Shown: positions 50,541 through 58,804 of the stretch, in pieces
Numbering within the stretch: the first letter of the stretch is position 1
Layout of the letters: each line of letters begins with the position of its first letter
Assembly: GCA_030530785.1 (NCBI GenBank)
Contig: JAUMUJ010000007.1
Location: forward strand, 1-64,000
Origin: Moraxella sp.
GTDB lineage: Bacteria; Pseudomonadota; Gammaproteobacteria; Pseudomonadales; Moraxellaceae
Length of the DNA: 64,000 nt
Reading direction: 5' to 3'
Translations under genes and position numbers: made by a program
Notes under the pieces: generated by a model
The model's input: the letters and a program-made list of their open reading frames with translations, nothing else
Told to the model about the DNA's origin: nothing
Databases searched by the model: none

Positions 50541-51812
50541 CTAATATGGCATTTGAATAAATGATTTTGTCATCGGTCGCTTGATTGGGTATTGATACGC
50601 AATGAAATAACCACCAGCGTCATTCGTATGGTCATGTCCACTGTCTTTGTTAGGCATACCAAACTTATCATATACCTGCTGTTCTAGACTGTCGGTATAT
50701 TCAGGACACATTTTGGTATTGATAAAATATCGCCTCTCGCCCTGTGTGTTTAAAATCATCGCATTCATGGCATAAACCCTGTCTTTGATGCTTGGGTTGG
50801 TGCTTGCTACCTTGATAGTAAAGCCTGCTTGCCTTAAAATACTGTGGTCTGACACACTAGATGACTTGGAGCTGGTGTTATGACCACTCGCATCAGGATA
50901 GATGATGATGTGGTGCTTTGGGTAACGCTCTTTGATGATTTGGCACATGGTGGGCGTATCTCTTGCCCCAACAATCTCATCAACGGCATAGGGCAGACCA
51001 CTTTTGATGACGTGTACCACCGCCGCCATTTTAAGCACGTTAAAATCCATGCCAATGTGCAAGGTATCGCCTTGCTGTATGGTCAAATCTGTGTGATTTG
51101 CCATGCGGTCAAAATCAGGATAAACCGCTCCGCTGGTCAAATTGACAAACTGCCCATTTAGGTAGGCTTCAATCAGCTGTGGCGGATAAGACAGTCGCAA
51201 GCTGTCAATATAGCCATCAGGCAAATTTAGCTCATTGTCGTAGGTGCTTGCCTGTATCAATCCGTACAGTTTGGCTTTTTCTGGGTTTGAATTAGCTTCT
51301 TTGACAAACTGTTCGTAAGTGAATTTAAAGCCTTCGGGTGTTGTGGTTACATCAATGCCGTTTCTAAGTCCGTCCACCTTGTAACGCATACGAGCAATGA
51401 TTTTACGCCATGCGTCCCGTGCCTTATCGGTGTGCAAGGTATCAAGCTCATCAACCAGTGCATGACCTATTTTAAAGCCGACAATGGAAGTGGGATTATC
51501 CATGCTTCGGCAGATAATCATGCCCAAATATTCTTTACCATGATAGACGAACACTTCTTTGTTTGAAGTCTTAATCTCAACATTTAGCCCCCAATCATTA
51601 GCACACTCCTCAATCGTTGGGTAAAAAATATCTCGGATTTGCGGATAAGTAGGAGCAAAATAGCCAGCGTTTACCAAAGGGTATTCATAAAAATGCTTGC
51701 ACAGACTGGCACAACCTGCCCAAGTTTTACCAGAGCCAAACCCTGCCACATATGCCCGAAATTTATTAGGCATATTCAAAAATCTAGCTTGTGGTATGTT
51801 CAGTCTTGGCAT
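50541..51812 (-). CDS. Terminase large subunit
   Basis: The packaging motor and nuclease. I place the start at 51812 (MPRLNIPQARFLNMPNKFRA); in-frame starts at 51824 or further upstream would overlap the small subunit more. Walker A is FGSGKTWAG, the Walker B region precedes LVDELDTLH, and the nuclease domain has IGMDFNVLKMAAVVHV and IIYPDASGHNTSSKSSSVSD, with acidic metal ligands. It ends next to the portal gene. Confidence 0.93.
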   Translation of the reverse strand: MPRLNIPQARFLNMPNKFRAYVAGFGSGKTWAGCASLCKHFYEYPLVNAGYFAPTYPQIRDIFYPTIEECANDWGLNVEIKTSNKEVFVYHGKEYLGMIICRSMDNPTSIVGFKIGHALVDELDTLHTDKARDAWRKIIARMRYKVDGLRNGIDVTTTPEGFKFTYEQFVKEANSNPEKAKLYGLIQASTYDNELNLPDGYIDSLRLSYPPQLIEAYLNGQFVNLTSGAVYPDFDRMANHTDLTIQQGDTLHIGMDFNVLKMAAVVHVIKSGLPYAVDEIVGARDTPTMCQIIKERYPKHHIIIYPDASGHNTSSKSSSVSDHSILRQAGFTIKVASTNPSIKDRVYAMNAMILNTQGERRYFINTKMCPEYTDSLEQQVYDKFGMPNKDSGHDHTNDAGGYFIAYQYPIKRPMTKSFIQMPY

Positions 51813-52128
51813 GGTTTCGCCCATCTTGTACTTCAATGACAACTTTGGTTGGTTTTGGTGTTGTTTGTTCGTCCACTTCATCGGCTTGCTCACGCCAACC
51901 CGCCTGCGTTTTCAGGTAAAATATGATGGCTGTTAAATTGCCTTCATTAGCAAGTGTTAGCAGGTTCTTAGCTACATTGCCAATAGCCTTAGCTTTACCC
52001 TTTTTATAATGTTCAAGTACTTCTGGTTGCCTTTCACACACCGCCTTAAACGTGTTTCTTGCAATGCCAAAATAATCCGACATTTGCTCTAACGTCAAAA
52101 CACTTGCCAACGCTTCCACTTGTGCCAT
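51784..52128 (-). CDS. Terminase small subunit
   Basis: A 114-aa DNA-recognition subunit: VLTLEQMSDYFGIARNTFKA is the HTH, then a helical oligomerisation region (VAKNLLTLANEGNLTAIIFY) and LKTQAGWREQADEV. The ATG at 52128 has a poor ribosome site. An ATG at 52160 has a strong GAGAGAAATA site but is out of frame by one A in an A7 run; with A8 it would add SKKIVFDDKQ, as in related proteins. Confidence 0.88.
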   Translation of the reverse strand: MAQVEALASVLTLEQMSDYFGIARNTFKAVCERQPEVLEHYKKGKAKAIGNVAKNLLTLANEGNLTAIIFYLKTQAGWREQADEVDEQTTPKPTKVVIEVQDGRNHAKTEHTTS

Positions 52129-52234
52129 CTGTTTGTCATCAAATACAATTTTTTTGACATTATTTCTCTCGTTTGCAATAAAAAAGCAATCAAGACTTTT
52201 ATCTTGATTGCTTTACTAAAATAATCAAACAAGA

Positions 52235-52456
52235 TTAGAATAAACTACCTTGCTGACTTTTTGCTCGCTTGTTGGCACCTTTTTTGCCTGCAATCGCACG
52301 CTTAAATTTACCTTTCATGGCGTCGTTTGCTTTTTGATTTGCTTTCATTTCTGATTTTGTGGCGTAACGACCTTTTTTGGTTTTTCCCACTGTACGCAAA
52401 ACCTTAAAACGACTGCTTGACTTCTTAGCCATACCACCTGCACTTGCACCTGCCAT
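52235..52456 (-). CDS. Small highly basic protein, 73 aa
   Basis: About one third Lys/Arg (FKVLRTVGKTKKGRYATKSE; MKGKFKRAIAGKKGANKRAK), with a Gly/Ala/Ser start and QQGSLF end. It is 1 bp after the radical SAM gene and before terminase. Probably a nucleic-acid-binding or virion internal protein. A modified-peptide substrate of the radical SAM enzyme is a more remote idea. Confidence 0.65.
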   Translation of the reverse strand: MAGASAGGMAKKSSSRFKVLRTVGKTKKGRYATKSEMKANQKANDAMKGKFKRAIAGKKGANKRAKSQQGSLF

Positions 52457-52457
52457 A

Positions 52458-53675
52458 TTACTCTCCTTGACTAGATACTAAGTAAACATCAATATCGTCA
52501 ATGTCAATATTTCCCAGTGTTGGGTCATCAATGCCTTGACGATACACCAAAATATGACGACCATTCTCATCTAAAATTAAACTGCCGTCATCTGCTGCTA
52601 AAAACAAGTCATCGTGCCTTAGACGTGTTGGGAAATCCGTAATACGCCAAAGTGTCTCATGCACTTGTTTAAAGTTGTTTGCGTTACTTGGGTAACCAAC
52701 ATTTCTTAAAGAACGTCCAATACTTGCCAAGTAACCTGAAAATTCCGACCCTTCCCAATCTGGAAAAACGTTCATTTGCTCATCAAAATACTCAAAGCTA
52801 AACGCTACTGTTTTTCCGTATTCACGAAGTTCACTAAAAAAGCTGTCAATCGTTGAAAAAAATGGAAAACCCAAATCAAAATAAGGTTGCCAAGAATTCC
52901 CTTTTGTGCCTGTTATAGCGTCATAAACGTTAATATCTGCCTTATCTAGCTCACTCAATAAGTAATCATAGGCGGTTTGGTCTTTGCTTTTTTTACAAGC
53001 AATGTTAATCACGTCTATAAATTCTTTGGTTGGACGTGATTTGATTTTTGGGCGTTGCATATGGTTAATGTGCATTTCGCCATACCATACATAATTTAAT
53101 CCATTATCTTTTAACCAGCGAATAAAACCATCAATATCTTTCCACCATTCAGGCACATATGGATTTAACCCAATGATAACGTGATGTCCGTACTCTTTGG
53201 CGAACAATGCCAGTTCTTTGCGTTGGTCAAAATTCGGTGTACCAGTTTCCGCCCTTGCGATAATATCGTTATCATCACTGGTAAAGCTGATATAAACTGC
53301 CGTGGGCTTAGACCTTGAAAGTACATTTTTAACTTTATTACCGCCACGAGTTTGAAAAACAAAACGAGTGCCAATATCTGTGAACACATCAAAAATAGAT
53401 GAAAACTGCTCAAAGTTTGATTTGGCGAATGGGTCGCTGTCATTGCTGACCATAATTGGATAGCCTTCTTGCAAATAGCGAACAGATAAATTTTTCATCT
53501 GTTTGCCGTTTGCCACTGCATTTGCCACATTGATGACCTTGTTATAGTCTGCTCGCCTATCAGGATTATTTAAGTTTGCATAACAATAAAAGCAGTTATG
53601 ACTACAATAGTTAAGACCCAAATGAACAGGTACAGGGCTTACAAGGTATTCGCCTGTATATGGTCTAATGCTCAT
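52458..53675 (-). CDS. Radical SAM enzyme, SplB-like
   Basis: A 405-aa protein starting at 53675 inside the ParB-like gene (an upstream in-frame ATG at 53693 is the alternative). The iron-sulfur motif is Cx3Cx2C in GLNYCSHNCFYCYANLN (Cys 24, 28, 31). A SAM-binding barrel follows (VFQTRGGNKVKNV; AVYISFTSDD; HHVIIGLNPYVPEW). The closest broad family is SPL-type DNA-repair radical SAM proteins. Substrate unknown; a DNA or virion modification is suggested by its location with a ParB-like protein and terminase. Confidence 0.82.
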   Translation of the reverse strand: MSIRPYTGEYLVSPVPVHLGLNYCSHNCFYCYANLNNPDRRADYNKVINVANAVANGKQMKNLSVRYLQEGYPIMVSNDSDPFAKSNFEQFSSIFDVFTDIGTRFVFQTRGGNKVKNVLSRSKPTAVYISFTSDDNDIIARAETGTPNFDQRKELALFAKEYGHHVIIGLNPYVPEWWKDIDGFIRWLKDNGLNYVWYGEMHINHMQRPKIKSRPTKEFIDVINIACKKSKDQTAYDYLLSELDKADINVYDAITGTKGNSWQPYFDLGFPFFSTIDSFFSELREYGKTVAFSFEYFDEQMNVFPDWEGSEFSGYLASIGRSLRNVGYPSNANNFKQVHETLWRITDFPTRLRHDDLFLAADDGSLILDENGRHILVYRQGIDDPTLGNIDIDDIDVYLVSSQGE

Positions 53676-54348
53676 CGCTTTCACCCAATACATTTTGTAA
53701 GAAAAATTGTTTATCTGATAAACCGTTTTTTAATTCCGATAACCGCTTATGTTGCTGTTTATTAAGAATGACCATGAATGTGAAATTGATAGGCTCTTTC
53801 TTTTGTGGGGTAGTCTCACTTGTTACAACTTCATCATCTTCTTCATCTTTAAAATCACTGCCAAAATCTTCATCAGGCTCTACATACTCGCCCAATCTGT
53901 CGTCTCTGTCAGCAGGAAATTCAGCCCTTAACTCGCCAAAATCCAAATCGCCACACAATGCCCCTAACTGCATTAAATCCATATCAAGGCTAGGAATTTC
54001 GCACTCACTCAATTCTTTCAATTCATGGTATAGCTTATCTTTATCCCATTCGCCAAGCTCTGATGTTCTGTTGTCTGCAATAATAAACGCTCTTGCTTCT
54101 TCATCTGTTAAGTGGTCAAGCACAATACAAGGTACAACATTAAGCCTAAGTATTTTTGACGCTTCTACACGTCCATGCCCTGCCAAAATATAACCATTGC
54201 GAACAACGATGGGGATATTAAAACCATAACGCTGAATGCTGTCGGCAATGGCTTCCACCTGCTTCTTGGGGTGCTTCTTGGAATTGCTTGGGTGCGGTTT
54301 TAACTGTAAAGGATTTATTAGAGTAATTCCAGTATTATTCATAGTCAA
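53665..54348 (-). CDS. ParB/sulfiredoxin-like domain protein
   Basis: A 227-aa protein. Residues 10-105 are a ParB N-terminal-like domain: LKPHPSNSKKHPKKQVEAIA, YGFNIPIVVRNGYILAGHGR (GHGR nucleotide-binding box), IVLDHLTDEEARAFIIADNR. This subtype is common in phages, next to or fused with DNA methyltransferases. The rest is acidic (EPDEDFGSDFKDEEDDEVVT) with a basic end. It is the first gene of the late operon, behind a structured leader. It overlaps the radical SAM gene by 11 bp. Confidence 0.85.
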   Translation of the reverse strand: MTMNNTGITLINPLQLKPHPSNSKKHPKKQVEAIADSIQRYGFNIPIVVRNGYILAGHGRVEASKILRLNVVPCIVLDHLTDEEARAFIIADNRTSELGEWDKDKLYHELKELSECEIPSLDMDLMQLGALCGDLDFGELRAEFPADRDDRLGEYVEPDEDFGSDFKDEEDDEVVTSETTPQKKEPINFTFMVILNKQQHKRLSELKNGLSDKQFFLQNVLGESDEH

Positions 54349-54370
54349 ATCGCAAAATAAAACCCTTTGC

Positions 54371-54452
54371 GTGCAATCAGAGGTAAAGGGTATATCTCAC
54401 GTTCTCGGACGTGGCAACCGCTACTTACCAACCCTTTACCCACTTAATGCAC
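54371..54452 (-). ncRNA. Structured leader RNA of the late operon
   Basis: Three nested perfect stems: GTGCA/TGCAC (54371-54375 with 54448-54452), GGTAAAGGGT/ACCCTTTACC (54382-54391 with 54431-54440) and CACGT/ACGTG (54398-54402 with 54409-54413). It lies 20 bp upstream of the ParB-like gene in its 5' untranslated region. It is not a tRNA. A regulatory leader, antitermination site or processed RNA is possible. Confidence 0.55.
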
Positions 54453-54515
54453 AAAGACGGCTTAGGCTTGGTGTTCGTATGTCAAAATGGCGGGCGTACC
54501 AATAGCCCAAATCTG

Positions 54516-54544
54516 ATTATTTTACACTTGGTGCATTCTGTCAT
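54516..54544 (-). promoter_or_regulatory. Candidate late promoter
   Basis: On the minus strand ATGACA and AATAAT are 17 bp apart (each 5 of 6 consensus bases). The -35 lies in an inverted repeat CTGTCAT/ATGACAG (54538-54558), so it is likely regulated. It would drive the late operon from 54.35 kb leftward. Confidence 0.5.
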
Positions 54545-54563
54545 GGGTCAAATGACAGGCATT

Positions 54564-54619
54564 AAAAAACCCCAACGATTGCCAATCATCTCATTACGAT
54601 GGTGGTTTTGGTTGGGGTT
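54564..54619 (-). terminator. Terminator of the early operon
   Basis: AACCCCAAC pairs with GTTGGGGTT, enclosing further imperfect pairing, and ends in TTTTTT on the minus strand. It separates the early operon from the late promoter. The remaining gap to 54711 shows no gene. Confidence 0.7.
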
Positions 54620-54711
54620 GCATCAATAAAAGTGCATAAAAAAGTGGTTAAAGTGCTATATCTACACTTAACCACATTCTAGTAAAATGATAGCTTTTTA
54701 GTTTCCTTTTG

Positions 54712-55218
54712 TCAAGTGTTTTGTTTTTCTTTAAAAGTGGCTCTCCAGTACTCACCCGCCACATCGTCAGCAATAGATAATTCACTGGCAATCTCGCCAG
54801 ACACTTTATTGAAAATAAAGGCGTGATTTTTAGAGAAATTGCCTTTGGATATGCCCAAAATTTCTGCTTTAATCTTGTCGGTCAATACACACCGCACCGT
54901 ATCAATCACTACCGCTTTTGCTAGGTTGTTGGCGTGGTGTTTTCGCAGACGTTTGGACTGATAACCTGTCTGGGTGAGTTTGACCACCTCATTATAAAAT
55001 GCCTGTCTTTGGCTGTCGTCCACATAGCATGCCACTGCTGAGCACATTAAATCAGGGTTGTCAGTGGGGGCGTTCTGCCGAACATACGTCAAACACCCAC
55101 TTGCGTCTGCCATATCCAGCCTGTCGGCGGTGGATTGGCTGGCATTGCCTTTAAAATCACTAGGGCTTTTTTGGCTCATGATGGCACGGGCAAGGTCAAG
55201 GTTGGGGTATTCACTCAT
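54712..55218 (-). CDS. Last early-operon protein, candidate late regulator, 168 aa
   Basis: No domain I can name. The C-terminal half is helical with a basic patch (YQSKRLRKHHANNLAKAVVI) followed by DKIKAEILGISKGNFSKNHA, which resembles an HTH. It lies at the downstream end of the early operon, immediately before the late promoter, the place of gene Q in lambdoid phages. A late activator or antiterminator is therefore suspected from position and HTH-like sequence only. Confidence 0.6.
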   Translation of the reverse strand: MSEYPNLDLARAIMSQKSPSDFKGNASQSTADRLDMADASGCLTYVRQNAPTDNPDLMCSAVACYVDDSQRQAFYNEVVKLTQTGYQSKRLRKHHANNLAKAVVIDTVRCVLTDKIKAEILGISKGNFSKNHAFIFNKVSGEIASELSIADDVAGEYWRATFKEKQNT

Positions 55219-55520
55219 TTTTTGCTTTTGCCTCTCTTTTTGCTGTGCTTTTTCTTGTGTTTAATTTCCCTAAGTTGTCTTTTTAAAGACTTAATCAATT
55301 CTTTTGCTAATTTTTTATTAAGACAAAAATTGATTATTTCAGGATTGTTATTAAGTTCCCAATTTTGAAATATGAGCCGTAAACAAATTTGTTTTTGTTT
55401 GCCAGGATAGGTTTCCAATGTCCACTCATATTTATCATCTTTAAGAATTTCCGCCCCAAAGCCAATAACTTTGTCAGAATGCTTGGATTTAATATCCCAA
55501 TAGGAAATTTTTTTACTCAT
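55215..55520 (-). CDS. Uncharacterised basic early protein, 101 aa
   Basis: MSKKISYWDIKSKHSDKVIG begins a short alpha/beta domain (EWTLETYPGKQKQICLRLIF) with a helical, very Lys-rich tail (RQLREIKHKKKHSKKRGKSK). It overlaps the next gene as ATGA. Nucleic-acid binding is likely from charge; function unknown. Confidence 0.6.
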   Translation of the reverse strand: MSKKISYWDIKSKHSDKVIGFGAEILKDDKYEWTLETYPGKQKQICLRLIFQNWELNNNPEIINFCLNKKLAKELIKSLKRQLREIKHKKKHSKKRGKSKK

Positions 55521-55524
55521 AGTC

Positions 55525-56979
55525 TTACCCCAAATTGATTTTAGGTTGATTTAATGCCCAAACTATCCGCTCGCCAATCCATCGCATCACAGGCACGGCC
55601 ATAGAGTTGCCAAGTGCCTTATAGCGTGGGGAGTTGGCGGCGGGTTTACCCTTAAAGGGAATGTTGGTGTAGTTGTCATGAAAGCCCTGCAACCGCTCGC
55701 ACTCCACAGGGGTCAATCTACGCACCACAAAATCAGTAATGACAGCGTGGCGGTCAGTAGCGGTCAGGGTGTAACTGATGTTTTCTTGCACACCTGCTCC
55801 ATTACCCCCTGCGTCATCGCACCGTCCGATGATGTTGCCAGCGATGACACCAACAGGCTCTTTGCAACCACTTGCCGCCAAAGTGGGCGATAATTCTTTT
55901 TGGGTGGTTGGCGTATTTTGTTTGTTATCAAACCCATACACTACATTAGGCGGTACTATGCCCCCACCGCCTTGACTTATAAGTGTACCGCTCACATTTT
56001 CGCTGACCTTTGGTGTGGGGTCTGCGTGGACGGTGTAGGCGGTGTAAATATGGTTTGTTCCTGCCGTTCCCATACCTGCGGTTAATGTTGGGGCGACACC
56101 TTTGGCAATCACAACAGGTTTATCATCATAACGCTGCTCAAAAAATATTGGTTCACTATGGCAAACATACACACCCTTATTGCCAGTCGTGCCTTGTGCT
56201 GCCAAAATGGGCGGTGTGATATTCTCTTTGACCGCCACATTGTTGTAGGCGGATTGAAAGGCAATCGCTTTTTTGGCATTTACATCATCGCAAATTTCTC
56301 TAACGCCATTTTTAGCATTGGTGGTAGGGTTTTGCCCCGTCTCTCGGCTCGGTGCAGGATTCCCTGACAGGCAGTCTTGCTCAAATAATACTGGGGGTCT
56401 ATCTTGCCAGTCTCCAAAATCTGTGAGAGCAAACACACGCTTGCGTCTTTGTGCCAGTCCGAAGTATTGAGCGTCCAATACCCGCCATTCGGTAAGTCCG
56501 TTTTCGCCCACCGCAACGCCCGAGTTTCCCCAGCCGTTTTCGGGGGTGTCAAGGCTTTTACACCCAGATAATGCCCTAACCACTTCTCTAAAATCATCGC
56601 CTTTGTTGGAGCTAAATGCTCCTGGTACATTTTCCCACAGGGCAAATCTTGCCCCACCGTGAACTCTTGCCCATCTAATAATTCTAATTGCGTCATAAAA
56701 TAATCCTGATGATTGACCTTGTAAGCCTTGACGGTTGCCCGCCACCGATAGATTTTGGCAAGGACTGCCAAACACCACCAAATCAATTTTCCCTAAGTCT
56801 TTGATTTGTTGTTCTGTGATTTTGGTAACATCGCCCAAATTAGGAACATTGGGGTAATGGTGGGCAAGGAGCGAACAAGGAAATGGCTCAATCTCACTGA
56901 ACCCTACACATTCCCACCCCAAATCTTTCCAGGCGACTGAACAGGCTTCAATGCCTGAAAATAGGCTTAGAAATTTCAT
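55525..56979 (-). CDS. DNA (cytosine-5) methyltransferase, orphan phage type
   Basis: The ATG at 56979 replaces an upstream TTG. All C5-MTase blocks are visible: I FLSLFSGIEACSVAW, IV VVFGSPCQNLSVAG (catalytic Cys), VI WENVPGAF, VIII LAQRRKRVFAL, IX RRLTPVECERLQGF, X KALGNSMAVPVM. The 484 aa include a long variable region with repeated target-recognition-like segments (SPTLAASG, APTLTAGM, SYTLTATD). No cognate restriction enzyme is near, so it probably protects phage DNA. Confidence 0.93.
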   Translation of the reverse strand: MKFLSLFSGIEACSVAWKDLGWECVGFSEIEPFPCSLLAHHYPNVPNLGDVTKITEQQIKDLGKIDLVVFGSPCQNLSVAGNRQGLQGQSSGLFYDAIRIIRWARVHGGARFALWENVPGAFSSNKGDDFREVVRALSGCKSLDTPENGWGNSGVAVGENGLTEWRVLDAQYFGLAQRRKRVFALTDFGDWQDRPPVLFEQDCLSGNPAPSRETGQNPTTNAKNGVREICDDVNAKKAIAFQSAYNNVAVKENITPPILAAQGTTGNKGVYVCHSEPIFFEQRYDDKPVVIAKGVAPTLTAGMGTAGTNHIYTAYTVHADPTPKVSENVSGTLISQGGGGIVPPNVVYGFDNKQNTPTTQKELSPTLAASGCKEPVGVIAGNIIGRCDDAGGNGAGVQENISYTLTATDRHAVITDFVVRRLTPVECERLQGFHDNYTNIPFKGKPAANSPRYKALGNSMAVPVMRWIGERIVWALNQPKINLG

Positions 56980-56991
56980 ATGTCTGTCCAA

Positions 56992-57567
56992 TTAAAACCA
57001 CCTTACCACCGTATCGCCTTGATGACCTTTTTGCCAAATAAACCAACTAAAACTCATGGCATTGCTTTTGCCTTCACAATTAGGCTTTGCACACATAATT
57101 CTTGATGACGATACAGCGACAATTTTTGGTGGGTATTGCTCAAATAATTTTTTTCTTGCCTTTCCCTCTAAAAACAATGTACGCAAAAACATACATACAT
57201 AATCACCGTTACCAACCTTATTTATGGCAGTTCTAATGAACTGTTCAGCGTGCTTGAACGGTGGATTAGTGATGATTGCTCCGCCATCAAATCTATCATC
57301 ACATGATAAAAAGTCCATGTCTGACACGCCAAAGCCACGATCAACTAAATCGGTTGATTTAACCTGATAACCTGCCTGTTCAAGGGCAGTTGATAACGCC
57401 CCATCGCCACAAGCACACTCCCAAATATGCTTTGGCAACTCATCGCCAATTAGGTCAAGTAAGTGCTTGATGGCAACAGAGTCGGTGCGATAAAAATCAT
57501 TTTTTTCTCTGTCGCTATCCGACCAGTTGCTTGCCCCTAATGTCTTAAAAACCTTGGCACTACTCAT
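56992..57567 (-). CDS. DNA N6-adenine methyltransferase-like protein
   Basis: A 191-aa class-I SAM methyltransferase: SAM motif HIWECACGDGALSTALEQAG and catalytic AIITNPPFKHAEQF (NPPF). The C-terminal Trp-rich segment (AMSFSWFIWQKGH) fits phage adenine MTases. It directly precedes the cytosine MTase gene, giving the phage two methylation marks. Confidence 0.85.
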   Translation of the reverse strand: MSSAKVFKTLGASNWSDSDREKNDFYRTDSVAIKHLLDLIGDELPKHIWECACGDGALSTALEQAGYQVKSTDLVDRGFGVSDMDFLSCDDRFDGGAIITNPPFKHAEQFIRTAINKVGNGDYVCMFLRTLFLEGKARKKLFEQYPPKIVAVSSSRIMCAKPNCEGKSNAMSFSWFIWQKGHQGDTVVRWF

Positions 57568-57719
57568 CTGCCTACCCCCATTCTCTTAAACTCACAAATA
57601 AACTCGTCCCACGCCATTGTTACCGCCTTATCATTGATAACCACACTTGCTAAGCCCGTGCGGTCATCAACACCTAATGCTTTGGCAATATCGCCTTTGT
57701 CGTTTGTGTAATAAGTCAT
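57564..57719 (-). CDS. Small early protein, 51 aa
   Basis: MTYYTNDKGDIAKALGVDDR to KRMGVGR. It overlaps its neighbours on both sides as ATGA, which strongly supports translation. No domain recognised. Confidence 0.65.
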   Translation of the reverse strand: MTYYTNDKGDIAKALGVDDRTGLASVVINDKAVTMAWDEFICEFKRMGVGR

Positions 57720-58006
57720 ATCAATTCTCGCTCCAAAATCTCAAAACACTTTAATGTATTGCCGCAATGCCACACCCAAAAGCAATCCTCATCATAATCA
57801 ATCAAACGCAATGGATAATCATCAGGCATTTCAAAGTTTTTAAACATCGTATCATCGTCTTTTTGCAATTCAAGCTCTGTCGCTTTATCAAACTCTGCCA
57901 CAACATCAAGCATTTTTTGCAATTTTTCTTTATCTAGCGATAAAGCTATTGAGTGCTGATTACCAAGCCAATAATCATCAAATATTAATTCATAAACTTT
58001 TGTCAT
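57716..58006 (-). CDS. Uncharacterised acidic early protein, 96 aa
   Basis: The ATG at 58006 overlaps the NinB-like stop. MTKVYELIFDDYWLGNQHSI is followed by a helix and DYPLRLIDYDEDCFWVWHCG, then LKCFEILERELI. Strongly acidic, perhaps a DNA mimic or protein inhibitor, but nothing beyond charge supports that. Confidence 0.6.
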   Translation of the reverse strand: MTKVYELIFDDYWLGNQHSIALSLDKEKLQKMLDVVAEFDKATELELQKDDDTMFKNFEMPDDYPLRLIDYDEDCFWVWHCGNTLKCFEILERELI

Positions 58007-58557
58007 CTTACCCACTCCAATTCCTGCACCTTTGGTGTTACATCTTTCATCGGTCTTGGCTCATCAATCCACGCCAATTCGGCAGGGATTGGCAAATAAA
58101 TCTCTTTGGCATACGCCCATAAATAAATCATATCCAAATACTCCTTAAATTGTTTGGTGTTTGCCCGTGTCGTGCTAAGCTGTTTGACAATATTGATGGC
58201 TAGGCTTTCATAGTGTTCTGGCATATTCTCTTTGATGATTTTCATATTGTCGGCAAGGTCGGCATATTCGCCAAAATCCCGACAATAAATCTTTGCCAAA
58301 AACCGCCTTTTTAAGTCAATATGTACACTCTCTTTGTCATCGCCTGTTTGGTTGGCAATTGCTGTTACCCAGCCCCAGTAAATTCGGTTCTGGGCGTTAC
58401 TTCTCGCCTTATCGTCATCAATGCCAATCGTTACCACCACCTTATGTGATGTGTCTAAGCTATCCGCTACGGCTTGATGAATCGCCTTAAAGCAGTTTTC
58501 GGCAACTTGCCCATCAACAAGCCTAAAACATTGGTTCTGTTGGGTTGTCTTGCTCAT
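58003..58557 (-). CDS. NinB-like recombination protein
   Basis: A 184-aa protein with KARSNAQNRIYWGWVTAIAN, the Q-N-R-x-W-x-W pattern of NinB/Orf, and a helical C-terminus (LSTTRANTKQFKEYLDMIYL). NinB (Orf) helps RecA-type recombination by replacing SSB. Placement with RusA and an HNH protein fits a nin-like recombination region. Confidence 0.72.
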   Translation of the reverse strand: MSKTTQQNQCFRLVDGQVAENCFKAIHQAVADSLDTSHKVVVTIGIDDDKARSNAQNRIYWGWVTAIANQTGDDKESVHIDLKRRFLAKIYCRDFGEYADLADNMKIIKENMPEHYESLAINIVKQLSTTRANTKQFKEYLDMIYLWAYAKEIYLPIPAELAWIDEPRPMKDVTPKVQELEWVR

Positions 58558-58804
58558 CTAGTACCTTGTTTGTAAATTCCCACTTATCCAAAAACCACGC
58601 CTTTGCTTCCTCTCGCGTCTGCCAAACATAAGTATCTAAGTTGTGATGACACCGCCGACATAGCGGTATCGTGTACTCATCATCAGACTTAATCCCCATA
58701 CCCTTGCCAAACTCGCCCCAATTAGCGTGGCAGGGGTCGGACGGTGCTGGGGCTTGGCATTGGACACAGGGCAGGGATTGTAGGCAGTCAAGTCGGTTTG
58801 TCAT
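58523..58804 (-). CDS. HNH/DUF968-like zinc-binding protein
   Basis: A 93-aa protein with LPCVQCQAP and DPCHANWGEFGKGMGIKSDD, then TIPLCRRCHHNLDTY. Paired CxxC and CxxCH with conserved His match DUF968/HNH proteins of the lambda nin region. Probably a recombination-associated nuclease. It overlaps the NinB-like gene by 35 bp. Confidence 0.75.
   Translation of the reverse strand: MTNRLDCLQSLPCVQCQAPAPSDPCHANWGEFGKGMGIKSDDEYTIPLCRRCHHNLDTYVWQTREEAKAWFLDKWEFTNKVLDEQDNPTEPMF

Noticed and set aside
52458..53693. Three-component RiPP system with the 73-aa protein as a peptide substrate
   Set aside because: The small protein is uniformly basic, with no leader/core division or Cys/Asn-rich core, and the radical SAM protein lacks a SPASM-type cysteine cluster that I can see.
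54371..54452. Possible tRNA
   Set aside because: The nested stems do not form a cloverleaf and there is no T-loop or CCA end.
56280..56786. Long ORF on the minus strand inside the cytosine methyltransferase gene
   Set aside because: It lies in another frame of a gene with all C5-MTase motifs and has no ribosome site or domain.
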